Positions 1-8,628 of a stretch of DNA of 64,000 nucleotides are shown here, piece by piece; position 1 is the first letter of the stretch, and each line of letters starts with the position of its first letter. The stretch comes from CBFHWU01 sp965659665 (GTDB taxonomy: Bacteria; Bacteroidota; Bacteroidia; Flavobacteriales; Flavobacteriaceae), in assembly GCA_965659665.1 (NCBI GenBank), contig CBFHWU010000017.1:62001-126000 (forward strand). The letters are read 5' to 3'. The translations under genes and the position numbers were made by a program. A model generated the notes under the pieces. It did not search any database and was not told the DNA's origin. It saw only the letters and a program-made list of their open reading frames with translations.

Positions 1-370
1 ATTTTTGATTCACTTGGCGATATACTTCCCAGTGGGGTTTATTGTATTCACAATACTCTAAAAAATAATGAAAAAGCGGCCAAATCGCTTTATTCGATAT
101 GCCTAAATAAAAATCATTAACCTCGGATTGGGTTAGGGATACTTCGGCACAACCTGCTTTGTGAATAGCATGAGCCAAATCTTTTTGTTGCTTCAAACTT
201 AGGGTGCTGTCATCAATGCCAGACCATCCAATCCAAAGGCTATTTCCTTTGTCATGCACAGATTTCATTCCAGTGGCTAATCCTCCAACACTAGGGGTGA
301 TTTTGGTAATTGTTGAATTAACCTCAATTTGAAGGGGTAATCTATTCGAAATGATAATAGTTTTACCCAT
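1..370 (-). CDS. otsA: Trehalose-6-phosphate synthase, N-terminal part (gene cut by window edge)
   Basis: The first 123 residues are visible, read from an ATG at 370; the rest lies beyond the window. The fragment opens with the motif IIISNRLP and has the glycine-rich loop SVGGLATGM, both typical of the GT20 family that joins UDP-glucose to glucose-6-phosphate. IGWSG and a run like FYLGISNKAIWPLFHYF (about residues 90-106) also match this family. In Bacteroidota this protein is usually a fusion with the phosphatase OtsB; that half cannot be seen here. It is divergent from a GH15 hydrolase gene, which suggests a small trehalose metabolism locus. The family call is secure; the fusion is inference. 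Confidence 0.9.
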   Translation of the reverse strand, partial: MGKTIIISNRLPLQIEVNSTITKITPSVGGLATGMKSVHDKGNSLWIGWSGIDDSTLSLKQQKDLAHAIHKAGCAEVSLTQSEVNDFYLGISNKAIWPLFHYFLEYCEYNKPHWEVYRQVNQK

Positions 371-441
371 GTTTTTTAAGTATTATTATTTGTAATGGCG
401 AACTTGTTTTATATTTTATCTTTAATTAATTTTCCCAACAA

Positions 442-449
442 CAAATATA
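442..449 (-). promoter_or_regulatory. Possible -7 box for otsA
   Basis: Read on the minus strand this is TATATTTG, a full match to the Bacteroidota -7 element TAnnTTTG. It lies about 72 bases upstream of the otsA start. No TTG -33 element is seen at the expected distance, so it is only a half-site. It directly abuts the GTG start of the divergent GH15 gene. Confidence 0.3.
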
Positions 450-2231
450 GTGATTTTGAAGCAGAATTTAAATTATGGGATTATTGGAAATTGTCGTTCA
501 GCGGCTTTAATATCAGATAAGGGGGCCATAAATTGGTGTTGTCTTCCCGAATTTGACTCTCCATCAATATTTGCCAAATTATTGGATCAAAAAATAGGAG
601 GAAGTTTTGAAATAGATGTTGAAGATCACTATCAAATCTCGCAATCTTATTTGGATAAAACGTGTATTTTAATCACAAGATTTGAGGCTGAGGAAGGGGT
701 ATTTGAATTACATGACTTTATGCCCAGGTATTACAAAGAAAATGGTTCGTATCATGCCCCACCAGAGCTGGTAAGAATGGTGAAGCACATTTCTGGAAAA
801 CCTAGTTTTCGTATTATTTATGATCCCAAGCTTGAGTATGCTTTGGGGGTAACACAACATTTTTCAAAAGATCATTTTTTTGTTAGCCAAACAGAAGGAA
901 GTAAAAGTTATGACACCTTATTTTTATATACAGATTTCTCACATCAAGCCATTTTAAACAGAGATAAAGTATTTGTAGAGGCCGATGGTTTTTTTTCGAT
1001 ATGTTATCACGAAAAAATCAGTATTGTTGATATTGACAAGGTAAGTTTGGAGCTAAATCGAACGATGGTGTATTGGCTTAATTGGTCCTCAAAAACCCCA
1101 TCGTTTGAACTCTACAATGAACAAATTCTTCGAAGCGCGTTAACCTTGAAGTTATTGTCTTATGACAAGTCTGGAGCGGTATTGGCTGCAGCAACCACCT
1201 CGCTTCCTGAAACCATTGGGGAAGTTCGTAATTGGGATTATCGTTTTTGTTGGATCCGAGATGCTTCCATGGTGATAAGTATTGTGTCTAAATTAGGACA
1301 CCGAAAAATGGTACAACGCTATTTAAAATTTATTGTCGATTTGATTCCTGATAAAGATGAGAAACTTCAAATCATGTATGGCATTAACAAGGAAAAACAA
1401 CTCACTGAGGCGACATTAGATCATCTTTCTGGTTATGAAAACTCGAAGCCAGTAAGAATTGGAAACGCAGCTTTTGAACAACGTCAAAACGATATTTATG
1501 GAATTCTGATGGACGTCATATATGCTCAAATAGAACACTTTTTAGCGCAAGAAGAGTACATCGAAGAGATGTGGTCCATCACCAAAGGGATTGTTTGGGT
1601 AGTTCAAGCTCATTGGAAAGAAGCGGACAAAGGAATTTGGGAATTTCGAACTGAAGAACGACATTTTACTTTTTCAAAAGTGTTATGTTGGGTAGCGGTC
1701 AATCGTGCCGTTTTGGTAGCTAAAAGACTAAACAAAACCAATAAAATTCAGAAGTGGTCCAATCTTGAAAATGAAATAAAAGATGATATCCATGACCATG
1801 CATGGAACAAAGAAGTTCAGGCTTTTACTCAATCTTATGGTTCAACAGACTTAGATGCATCTGTTTTGTTAATGGAATCTTACGGATTTATTGAAGCTAA
1901 AAACCCAAAATATGTTCAAACAGTAAAAGCCATTGAAAATGAACTTTGCCATCAAGGATTGTTGTATAGATACAAAAATAAAGATGATTTCGGCCTTCCC
2001 AGCTCTTCATTTACCATATGTACTTTTTGGTTCATTAACAGTTTGAACAAAATAGGGGAACGTGATAAGGCTTTGAAGATGTTCAACGACTTATTGTCAT
2101 ACGGTAATCATTTGGGACTTTTTAGTGAAGATATTGATTTCAAGACTAAACGGTTGTTAGGCAACTTCCCTCAAGCGTATTCGCATTTAGCGTTGATAGA
2201 AACGGCGATTAATTTTCAACAAGAAAATTAA
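450..2231 (+). CDS. Glycoside hydrolase family 15 protein (glucoamylase/trehalase-like)
   Basis: A 593-residue cytoplasmic protein with no signal peptide. The N-terminal domain begins with NYGIIGNCRSAALIS, as in bacterial GH15 enzymes. The (alpha/alpha)6 catalytic domain shows VRNWDYRFCWIRDAS (about 263-277), the general acid in GIWEFR (Glu398) and the general base in LFSEDID (Glu560), followed by GNFPQAYSHLALI. Members hydrolyse alpha-glucosides, and some are true trehalases. Next to the divergent otsA a role in trehalose turnover is reasonable, but starch or oligosaccharide breakdown is not excluded. The start is a GTG codon; no in-frame ATG would preserve the conserved N terminus. The 3' end overlaps rimM by four bases tail to tail. 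Confidence 0.88.
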   Translation: MILKQNLNYGIIGNCRSAALISDKGAINWCCLPEFDSPSIFAKLLDQKIGGSFEIDVEDHYQISQSYLDKTCILITRFEAEEGVFELHDFMPRYYKENGSYHAPPELVRMVKHISGKPSFRIIYDPKLEYALGVTQHFSKDHFFVSQTEGSKSYDTLFLYTDFSHQAILNRDKVFVEADGFFSICYHEKISIVDIDKVSLELNRTMVYWLNWSSKTPSFELYNEQILRSALTLKLLSYDKSGAVLAAATTSLPETIGEVRNWDYRFCWIRDASMVISIVSKLGHRKMVQRYLKFIVDLIPDKDEKLQIMYGINKEKQLTEATLDHLSGYENSKPVRIGNAAFEQRQNDIYGILMDVIYAQIEHFLAQEEYIEEMWSITKGIVWVVQAHWKEADKGIWEFRTEERHFTFSKVLCWVAVNRAVLVAKRLNKTNKIQKWSNLENEIKDDIHDHAWNKEVQAFTQSYGSTDLDASVLLMESYGFIEAKNPKYVQTVKAIENELCHQGLLYRYKNKDDFGLPSSSFTICTFWFINSLNKIGERDKALKMFNDLLSYGNHLGLFSEDIDFKTKRLLGNFPQAYSHLALIETAINFQQEN

Positions 2232-2755
2232 CTCATATTCAAATCCAATAACCCGTCAGGAATTTTTATAAAAAGCTGTCGATTTTGACGATCTAATTTT
2301 TTAATGAATTCATCAACGATTGGCACCATGATTTCTACGCCTTTTTGTTCGATGATTAGCAAGGCTTGCGATGCTTGATCATTAATTTTTTTTATGATGC
2401 CTATTCGACCTGCTGAATAGTCATAGACTTCAAAGCCAATGATCTCGTGAAAATAAAAACGATTTCCTTTAAGTTTTGGTAGATCACTTAGCGGTAAATA
2501 AACATTTTTTTTTAGGAAAGTTTCAGCCTCTGATTCAGTAAGTATATTTTCGAACTGAACGCGGAGTAATTGCGTTTTGTGTGACTTGCAAGAGACAATA
2601 AAAAATGGAACCAAAGCATTACCTTGTTCAAGAAATACATAGGTTAGATTTGAATAATATTCAGGTTCGTCTGTATCAAGTTTGATCAATAGCTCCCCCC
2701 GAAAACTATATTTGGCGACCACAGTACCGAGATAAAAGCAGTCTTTTTTAAGCAT
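2228..2755 (-). CDS. rimM: Ribosome maturation factor RimM
   Basis: A 175-residue protein. RimM binds ribosomal protein S19 and helps the 30S head and the 3' domain of 16S rRNA to mature. The N-terminal beta-barrel starts with FYLGTVVAKYSFRGELLIK, the family opening, and a PRC-barrel domain follows (about 98-170: FYFHEIIGFEVYD, then a VPIVDEFIKKLD-type segment). Length is normal. It lies 13 bases downstream of rpsP on the same strand, the usual rpsP-rimM order, and should be read from the rpsP promoter. Confidence 0.93.
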   Translation of the reverse strand: MLKKDCFYLGTVVAKYSFRGELLIKLDTDEPEYYSNLTYVFLEQGNALVPFFIVSCKSHKTQLLRVQFENILTESEAETFLKKNVYLPLSDLPKLKGNRFYFHEIIGFEVYDYSAGRIGIIKKINDQASQALLIIEQKGVEIMVPIVDEFIKKLDRQNRQLFIKIPDGLLDLNMS

Positions 2756-2768
2756 AAAAAAGTATTTT

Positions 2769-3281
2769 TTACTCTACTGTAGGCTCTTCCGCTGTAGTTG
2801 CAGGAGTATCCTGAGCAGTTTCTTCTGCCAAAGCAGCAGCAGCATCTACTTTTCTTTTTTCACTAATTGCTTTTTCAGCTTCTAAGAGTTTGGTTCTTTC
2901 GTCTTGCGCTTTTTTGTCCAATCCAGCAATCTTATCAGCAGTTTTCGCTTCTTTTTGGGCGAGCCAAGACTCGAATTTTGCATGTGCTTCTTCTTCCGAA
3001 TGGGCACCTTTAGCAATTCCATTAATCAAATGATTTTTCATCATGACCCCTTTGTCAGACAAAATATTTCGTGCAGTGTCAGAGGGTTGAGCTCCGTTTT
3101 GAAGCCAAGAAACTGCTAAGTCTACATCCACACTAACTTGTGCAGGATTAATGTTGGGATTGTAAGTACCAATTTTTTCAAGGTAACGGCCATCACGTTT
3201 GGTACGTGAATCTGCCGCAACTATCCAATAGAATGGTTTTCCTTTTTTTCCGTGTCTTTGAAGTCGAATTCTTACAGGCAT
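2769..3281 (-). CDS. rpsP: 30S ribosomal protein S16 with long C-terminal tail
   Basis: Residues 1 to about 85 are a standard S16: MPVRIRLQRHGKKGKPFYWI, then the RDGRYLEKIGTYNP and LQNGAQPSDTARNI motifs. The protein is 170 residues, roughly twice the size of the E. coli protein. The added tail (about 90-170) is a charged helix rich in Ala, Lys and Glu ending in acidic, Thr-rich residues; such tails are common in Bacteroidota S16. Its function is not known from the sequence. First gene of the rpsP-rimM operon, with a good promoter just upstream. Confidence 0.96.
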   Translation of the reverse strand: MPVRIRLQRHGKKGKPFYWIVAADSRTKRDGRYLEKIGTYNPNINPAQVSVDVDLAVSWLQNGAQPSDTARNILSDKGVMMKNHLINGIAKGAHSEEEAHAKFESWLAQKEAKTADKIAGLDKKAQDERTKLLEAEKAISEKRKVDAAAALAEETAQDTPATTAEEPTVE

Positions 3282-3325
3282 ATAATTAAATTTTTGGGTT
3301 CGAAACCGCTGTTATTAATGAAATG

Positions 3326-3356
3326 CAAATCTACACTAAATTTGCAAATGAACAAA
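3326..3356 (-). promoter_or_regulatory. Bacteroidota promoter of rpsP-rimM
   Basis: On the minus strand there is TTTG (3356-3353), a 19-base spacer, then TAGATTTG (3333-3326). Both elements and the spacing fit the Bacteroidota consensus TTTG-N19-TAnnTTTG. The predicted transcript would start near 3320, about 40 bases before the rpsP ATG. Confidence 0.65.
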
Positions 3357-3430
3357 CGTTAATAACTTCTTTGCCGAAACGAATACTTTTTAGCTCTTTT
3401 AGTTATTTTTAAGATCATTTACTACTCGTT

Positions 3431-6400
3431 ATGTATTTAATTTTTGACACCGAAACGACTGGTCTACCACGCAATTGGAAAGCGCCGATATCAGATTCAG
3501 GAAATTGGCCTCGCTGTGTTCAACTTGCTTGGCAATTACATGATGCTTCAGGTGTTTTAATTACTCATGCCAGCCATATTGTTTTTCCTTTGGGTTATGA
3601 TATCCCTTATGAATCAGAAAAAATTCATGGAATTTCAACTGCTTTAGCCCAAAAAGAAGGCCAACCACTAGAGGACGTATTGACCGAATTTTTAAAAGCT
3701 TTGGAACAAAGCACCTATGTTGTGGGGCATAATGTTTCATTTGACCTCAATATCGTTGGTGCCGAATTACATCGTTTGAAAATACCGAACATGCTACAGG
3801 AATCTAAAATTTTAGATACCTGCATGGAAGAAACAGCTAGTTTATGCCAACTTCCTGGCGGCAGGGGAGGAAAGTTTAAGCTCCCAACGCTTTCTGAACT
3901 CTACAAATTTCTTTTTGATCAAGGTTTTGATGAAGTTCATAATGCAAGTGCGGATGTAGAGGCTACCGCTAGAGTATTTTTAGAATTGATGCGTTCTCAT
4001 GAGTTTATGTCCAATAAAGTAAAGCATTATCGACATGAAATTCAACATCAATTTACGGCTCAAGTTCCCTCAGTGGGATTGAAGCATCAAAACCTAAAAG
4101 ATGCTGCCCAACAACTAGTAACGACTTCAGTTCAATCCAACAAAATAAACAAAAATCATGATTTAAGTGATGTCTCTTTTTCTCATCTCCACAATCACTC
4201 TCAATTTTCGGTATTGCAATCTACCATACGTATTGAAGATTTGGTTCAAGAAGCAGATTCTTACAACATGCCAGCTGTAGCTTTAACTGATATGGGTAAT
4301 TTGATGGGTGCTTTTAAATTCGTTAAAGCAGTAAAGGATTTAAATGCTCTTAAAGACGAGGAAGAAGAAAAGTTAAAACCCATTTTAGGGATTACCCTAA
4401 ATGTATGTGATGATCACACAGACCGTTCACGTCGAGATAATGGATATCAAATTGTATTGTTGGCAAAAAACAAAAAGGGGTATCATAATTTGGCTAAATT
4501 ATCTTCTTTGGCATACACGGAGGGTTTTTATTACGTTCCAAGAGTTGACCGAAAGCTGATTACACAATACAAAGATCATCTTATCGCTTTGACAGGAAAT
4601 TTGTACGGTGAAATTCCCGCAAAACTTTTACACGTGGGCGAACAACAAGCTGAAGAGGCATTAATTTGGTGGAAGGAACAATTTGAAGCTGATTTGTATG
4701 TGGAACTCATGCGTCATCAACAAGAAGATGAAAACCGTATCAACCCTACATTAGTAAACATGGCACGTAAGCACGGTGTTAAAATCGTTGCAACAAACAA
4801 TTCCTATTACTTAAAGCACGAAGATGCTAATGCTCACGACATTTTACTTTGTGTAAAAGATGGAGAAAAACAAGCTACCCCGATTGGTAGAGGACGAGAG
4901 TTTCGGTATGGCCTTCCTAATCAAGAGTATTATTTTAAGTCTCCTAGCCAAATGAAGGAGTTGTTTTCTGACTTGCCAGAAGCGATTGAAAACACCAATG
5001 AAATTATTGAAAAGACAGAAACTTTTGATTTAGCTCGAGATGTTTTACTTCCTCAGTTTGATATACCGAAAGCTTTTTTGCACAATGAAGATCAAAAGGA
5101 TGGAGGTAAAAGAGGAGAAAACGCTTATCTAAAAAACCTTACCTATCAAGGGGCCGAACAACGTTATAATGACCTCAATAAGGAGATTAAAGAGCGTATT
5201 GATTTTGAATTAAGCGTCATTGAAAACACAGGATATCCAGGTTATTTTTTAATTGTCCAAGATTTTATTTCTGCTGCCCGAAAGATGGGAGTATCCGTAG
5301 GTCCTGGACGTGGATCAGCAGCTGGATCGGTAGTTGCATATTGCTTAGGGATTACCAACATAGACCCCATCAAATACGATTTACTTTTTGAGCGATTTTT
5401 AAATCCTGATCGGGTGAGTCTTCCGGATATTGATATTGACTTTGATGATGAAGGACGTTCTAAAGTTATGGATTATGTTATCGAAAAATATGGAGCCAAG
5501 CAAGTAGCCCAAATTATTACTTATGGTACTATGGCAGCTAAATCTTCAATACGAGATACTGCACGAGTTTTAGATTTACCCTTAGGAGATGCAGATCGTA
5601 TTGCTAAACTTATTCCAAATATGAAGCTCAAAAAAATTTTTACTTTGGAGGACAAAGAGCTCAAAGAAAAACTTCGTTCGGATGAACTTCTAAAAGTGAA
5701 TGAGCTAAAAAATATTGCCGATGGTGAGGATTTAGAATCGGAAACCATTCGGCAGGCGCAAGTGTTAGAGGGCTCATTGCGCAATACAGGAATTCATGCC
5801 TGTGGAGTCATCATAACCCCTGATGATATTACCAACTTTGTTCCCATTGCCACTGCAAAAGACTCGGAGCTATATGTTACTCAATTTGATAACGCCGTTG
5901 TTGAAAATGCGGGTTTACTTAAAATGGATTTTTTAGGGTTAAAAACGTTAACACTCATAAAGGATACGGTAAAAATTATAAAATACAAGCACCGTATTGA
6001 TCTTAATCCAGACGAGTTTCCTTTGGATGACGAGCCCACGTATTCGTTATTTCAAAGAGGGGAAACGATTGGTATTTTTCAATATGAAAGTAGCGGAATG
6101 CAAAAGTATTTACGTGACTTAAAGCCGACTGCATTTGAAGATCTCATTGCGATGAATGCTTTATACCGTCCTGGGCCTTTGGAATATATCCCGAGTTTTG
6201 TACGTCGTAAAAACGGAGAGGAAAAAATTACCTATGATCTTCCCGTGATGGAAAAGTTTTTAAAACAAACCTATGGAATTACCGTCTATCAGGAGCAAGT
6301 GATGTTGCTCTCTCAAGAATTGGCTGGATTTAGCAAGGGGGAAGCGGATGTTCTACGAAAAGCAATGGGCAAAAAAATCCTTGCGTTACTCGAAAAGTTA

Positions 6401-7741
6401 AAACCAAAATTTATTGACGGCGGAAAACAACGAGGTCATGCTCCCGAAATTTTAGAAAAAATCTGGAAAGATTGGGAAGCTTTTGCTTCTTATGCGTTTA
6501 ACAAGTCTCACTCGACATGTTATGCTTGGATCGCCTATCAGACGGCATACTTAAAAGCCAATTATCCAGCAGAATATATGGCGGCTGTGCTTTCAAATAA
6601 CATGAATGACATTAAGCAAGTAAGCTTTTTTATGGAAGAGTGCCGTCGAATGGGGATCAAGGTATTGGGGCCTGACGTCAATGAGTCTTTTTATAAATTT
6701 ATGGTGAATGATCGGGGGGCGATCAGGTTTGGGATGGGTGCGATAAAAGGAATGGGCCGTGGTGCTGTTGATACTATTGTTGCCCATCGGAAAGAACTTC
6801 CATTTACCTCGATCTTTGATTTGACAAAAAAAATTGATTTGCGATCGGCCAACAAAAAATCTTTTGAGAGCCTTATTTTGGCCGGAGGTTTAGATTCTTT
6901 TAAGGGGGTTCATCGAGCACAATATTTTTATGATTCGGGGGATGGCGTTCCGTTTATTGAGAAAGCCTTGCGTTTTGGGGCTCATGCCCAAGAAATGGAA
7001 AAATCGGCTCAAGTAAGTTTATTTGGTGGGGATGCTTCAGTAGCTATTCCTGCCCCAGAAGTCCCAGCTTGCGAAACTTGGCCCCCTTTAGTTGAGTTAA
7101 AAAAAGAGAAGGAAGTAGTTGGGATTTATTTGTCAGGTCATCCATTAGATGATTTTAAACCTGCCCTGACGTATTTTTGTAATGCTAAAGTCGGTATGTT
7201 CAACGATATGGACAGCCTCATGAATAAAGAATTGAGCTTTGGAGGGATTATTGGAAAAGTTGAGCATCGTGTATCTAAAAACGGGAAAGGATGGGCTACT
7301 TTCGTTATTGAGGATTATGATGATTCGTTTGAATTTAGAATTTTTGGAGAAGAGTATTTAAAGTTTCGTCATTTTTTAACCACCAATAATTTTGTCCATG
7401 TAAAAGCAAGTGTACGAGAAGGGTGGATCAATAGAGATACGGGTAAAAGAGGTGCCCCTCGATTACAATTCAATGGTTTTCAACAACTTCAGGATACCTT
7501 ATCGGTGTATGCTAAAAAAATAACGCTGCAGCTTGATGCGAAATCAATTACCCAAGATCATTTTGATATTATAAAAGAACTTCTTATTCGTCATAAAGGA
7601 AAACATGCTTTGGACTTTGCTTTTTTTGAAATAAGTGAACAGCTTAAACTCATAATGCCTAGTCGTAAACAACGGGTTGGGATTTCCGAGAATCTCCTTA
7701 AGGATTTACAACAAAATAATATCCATTTTAAACTGAATTAA
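3431..7741 (+). CDS. dnaE: DNA polymerase III alpha subunit with fused N-terminal 3'-5' exonuclease
   Basis: A 1436-residue replicative polymerase. Residues 1-190 form a DEDDh (DnaQ-like) exonuclease: FDTETTG (Exo I), GHNVSFDLN (Exo II) and HNASADVEA (Exo III, His and Asp present). A PHP domain follows from about residue 250 (HLHNHSQFSVLQ). The polymerase has GPGRGSAAGS and the palm motif PDIDIDF with catalytic Asp666 and Asp668. QVSLF near residue 1194 fits a beta-clamp-binding motif, with an OB-fold region behind it. In the PHP domain some usual metal ligands are replaced (TDMGN where TDHGN is expected, NNSYY where a His is usual), so proofreading probably rests on the fused exonuclease. 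Single-gene unit, divergent from rpsP. Confidence 0.95.
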   Translation: MYLIFDTETTGLPRNWKAPISDSGNWPRCVQLAWQLHDASGVLITHASHIVFPLGYDIPYESEKIHGISTALAQKEGQPLEDVLTEFLKALEQSTYVVGHNVSFDLNIVGAELHRLKIPNMLQESKILDTCMEETASLCQLPGGRGGKFKLPTLSELYKFLFDQGFDEVHNASADVEATARVFLELMRSHEFMSNKVKHYRHEIQHQFTAQVPSVGLKHQNLKDAAQQLVTTSVQSNKINKNHDLSDVSFSHLHNHSQFSVLQSTIRIEDLVQEADSYNMPAVALTDMGNLMGAFKFVKAVKDLNALKDEEEEKLKPILGITLNVCDDHTDRSRRDNGYQIVLLAKNKKGYHNLAKLSSLAYTEGFYYVPRVDRKLITQYKDHLIALTGNLYGEIPAKLLHVGEQQAEEALIWWKEQFEADLYVELMRHQQEDENRINPTLVNMARKHGVKIVATNNSYYLKHEDANAHDILLCVKDGEKQATPIGRGREFRYGLPNQEYYFKSPSQMKELFSDLPEAIENTNEIIEKTETFDLARDVLLPQFDIPKAFLHNEDQKDGGKRGENAYLKNLTYQGAEQRYNDLNKEIKERIDFELSVIENTGYPGYFLIVQDFISAARKMGVSVGPGRGSAAGSVVAYCLGITNIDPIKYDLLFERFLNPDRVSLPDIDIDFDDEGRSKVMDYVIEKYGAKQVAQIITYGTMAAKSSIRDTARVLDLPLGDADRIAKLIPNMKLKKIFTLEDKELKEKLRSDELLKVNELKNIADGEDLESETIRQAQVLEGSLRNTGIHACGVIITPDDITNFVPIATAKDSELYVTQFDNAVVENAGLLKMDFLGLKTLTLIKDTVKIIKYKHRIDLNPDEFPLDDEPTYSLFQRGETIGIFQYESSGMQKYLRDLKPTAFEDLIAMNALYRPGPLEYIPSFVRRKNGEEKITYDLPVMEKFLKQTYGITVYQEQVMLLSQELAGFSKGEADVLRKAMGKKILALLEKLKPKFIDGGKQRGHAPEILEKIWKDWEAFASYAFNKSHSTCYAWIAYQTAYLKANYPAEYMAAVLSNNMNDIKQVSFFMEECRRMGIKVLGPDVNESFYKFMVNDRGAIRFGMGAIKGMGRGAVDTIVAHRKELPFTSIFDLTKKIDLRSANKKSFESLILAGGLDSFKGVHRAQYFYDSGDGVPFIEKALRFGAHAQEMEKSAQVSLFGGDASVAIPAPEVPACETWPPLVELKKEKEVVGIYLSGHPLDDFKPALTYFCNAKVGMFNDMDSLMNKELSFGGIIGKVEHRVSKNGKGWATFVIEDYDDSFEFRIFGEEYLKFRHFLTTNNFVHVKASVREGWINRDTGKRGAPRLQFNGFQQLQDTLSVYAKKITLQLDAKSITQDHFDIIKELLIRHKGKHALDFAFFEISEQLKLIMPSRKQRVGISENLLKDLQQNNIHFKLN

Positions 7742-7808
7742 TTACAAAAAATTATGGAAGGATTGTTAAAACCAATACATTAAAGTACGATAGCTCATTA
7801 AAAAGGCT

Positions 7809-7816
7809 TAATTTTG
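7809..7816 (+). promoter_or_regulatory. Probable -7 box for trxA
   Basis: TAATTTTG matches TAnnTTTG exactly and lies 25 bases before the chosen trxA ATG at 7842. A clear TTG -33 partner is not visible about 19-21 bases upstream. Confidence 0.4.
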
Positions 7817-7841
7817 TACATGAATGCAAAACCTAATATTT

Positions 7842-8159
7842 ATGGCACTTGAAATCACAGATGCAAGTTTTGAAGAAATTGTGTTAAAATCAGATCAACC
7901 TGTAATGGTTGATTTTTGGGCGGCTTGGTGTGGCCCTTGTCGTATGGTAGGACCTATCATCGATGAATTAAGTAATGAATACAACGGCAAAGCCGTAGTA
8001 GGAAAAGTTGATGTAGATGCTCACCAAGAATTTGCTGCAAAATATGGAGTGAGAAATATTCCAACAGTACTAGTATTTAAGGGCGGCGAGTTGGTCGACC
8101 GTAAGGTAGGAGTGGCACCGAAGGCTACATATGCAGAGGCCATAGACGCCCTCTTGTAA
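7842..8159 (+). CDS. trxA: Thioredoxin
   Basis: A classic cytoplasmic thioredoxin of 105 residues from the second in-frame ATG (MALEITDASFEEIV). The active site WCGPC has redox cysteines 30 and 33, and the cis-proline lies in RNIPTVLVF. It reduces disulfides in ribonucleotide reductase, methionine sulfoxide reductases and other targets. An upstream in-frame ATG at 7824 would add six residues (MQNLIF) not typical of the family. The ATG at 7842 is also better placed after the -7 box at 7809-7816. Downstream is tRNA-Asp with its own promoter. Confidence 0.95.
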   Translation: MALEITDASFEEIVLKSDQPVMVDFWAAWCGPCRMVGPIIDELSNEYNGKAVVGKVDVDAHQEFAAKYGVRNIPTVLVFKGGELVDRKVGVAPKATYAEAIDALL

Positions 8160-8177
8160 ATTTTTTTACCATCCATC

Positions 8178-8207
8178 TTGTGGAAATTAAAATGAGGTGT
8201 ATATTTG
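8178..8207 (+). promoter_or_regulatory. Bacteroidota promoter of tRNA-Asp
   Basis: TTG at 8178-8180, 19-base spacer, TATATTTG at 8200-8207. Both boxes and the spacer fit the consensus. The tRNA begins 11 bases after the -7 box, leaving a very short 5' leader. Confidence 0.7.
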
Positions 8208-8217
8208 CACGCCAATA

Positions 8218-8291
8218 GGTCTGGTAGTTCAGCTGGTTAGAATACCTGCCTGTCACGCAGGGGGTCGCGGGTTCGAGTCCCGTCCAGACCG
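8218..8291 (+). tRNA. tRNA-Asp (GTC anticodon)
   Basis: A full cloverleaf can be drawn. The acceptor stem GGTCTGG pairs with CCAGACC (8284-8290) and is followed by discriminator G. The anticodon arm CCTGC-CTGTCAC-GCAGG holds the GTC anticodon, and the T arm contains GGTTCGAGTCC. The CCA end is not encoded (bases after 8291 are cttttaag), so it must be added by the nucleotidyltransferase. A promoter sits just upstream and a strong terminator just downstream. Confidence 0.97.
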
Positions 8292-8305
8292 CTTTTAAGA
8301 AGATA

Positions 8306-8340
8306 AATCCTTGTAAATCATCACTTTACGAGGATTTTTT
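8306..8340 (+). terminator. Intrinsic terminator of tRNA-Asp
   Basis: The 12-base arms AATCCTTGTAAA (8306-8317) and TTTACGAGGATT (8325-8336) pair with a single G-T wobble around a 7-base loop. A T run follows (8335-8340, then four more T after one C). Confidence 0.85.
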
Positions 8341-8424
8341 CTTTTAGGGGGACAATCAAGGAAACAAAAATAATTTAGATTTACTCCCTTTATACTATGG
8401 GTAGTTTGTTTCTTACACAAAAAA

Positions 8425-8616
8425 TTGATAAAAAAGAGGATAAAGTTTCTCCCATTTCACCCCGATGATACAACTGAATATTCTTCAGGGGATTATTATT
8501 CAATCGATTATACTTATTATTGTTTAGAGGATCAATATGTATCAATAACATATTCAACATGTAGCGGTGAATGTTGGGAGGTGTCTGAATTTACATCTAG
8601 TGGAATCTACAACTAA
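8425..8616 (+). pseudogene. Small open frame, probable gene remnant
   Basis: The 63-residue frame opens with TTG and has no ATG. The open frame extends back to 8374 (after a TAA at 8371), also without a start. The encoded stretch is rich in Tyr, Ser, Asp and acidic residues (SGDYYSIDYTYYCLEDQY) with three Cys, and has no signal peptide. I do not recognise a family. It sits between the tRNA-Asp terminator and a frameshifted pseudogene, so it is most likely the end of a decayed gene. It could be a real small protein with a non-standard start. Confidence 0.3.
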
Positions 8617-8628
8617 AAAACATTATAA

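Noticed and set aside
7824..7841. Upstream ATG for trxA
   Set aside because: It adds MQNLIF, not seen in the family, and is closer to the -7 box than usual; the ATG at 7842 starts at the normal thioredoxin N terminus.
8218..8291. tRNA-Asp as a phage or island attachment site
   Set aside because: No second copy of the tRNA 3' end could be found downstream and no integrase lies nearby.
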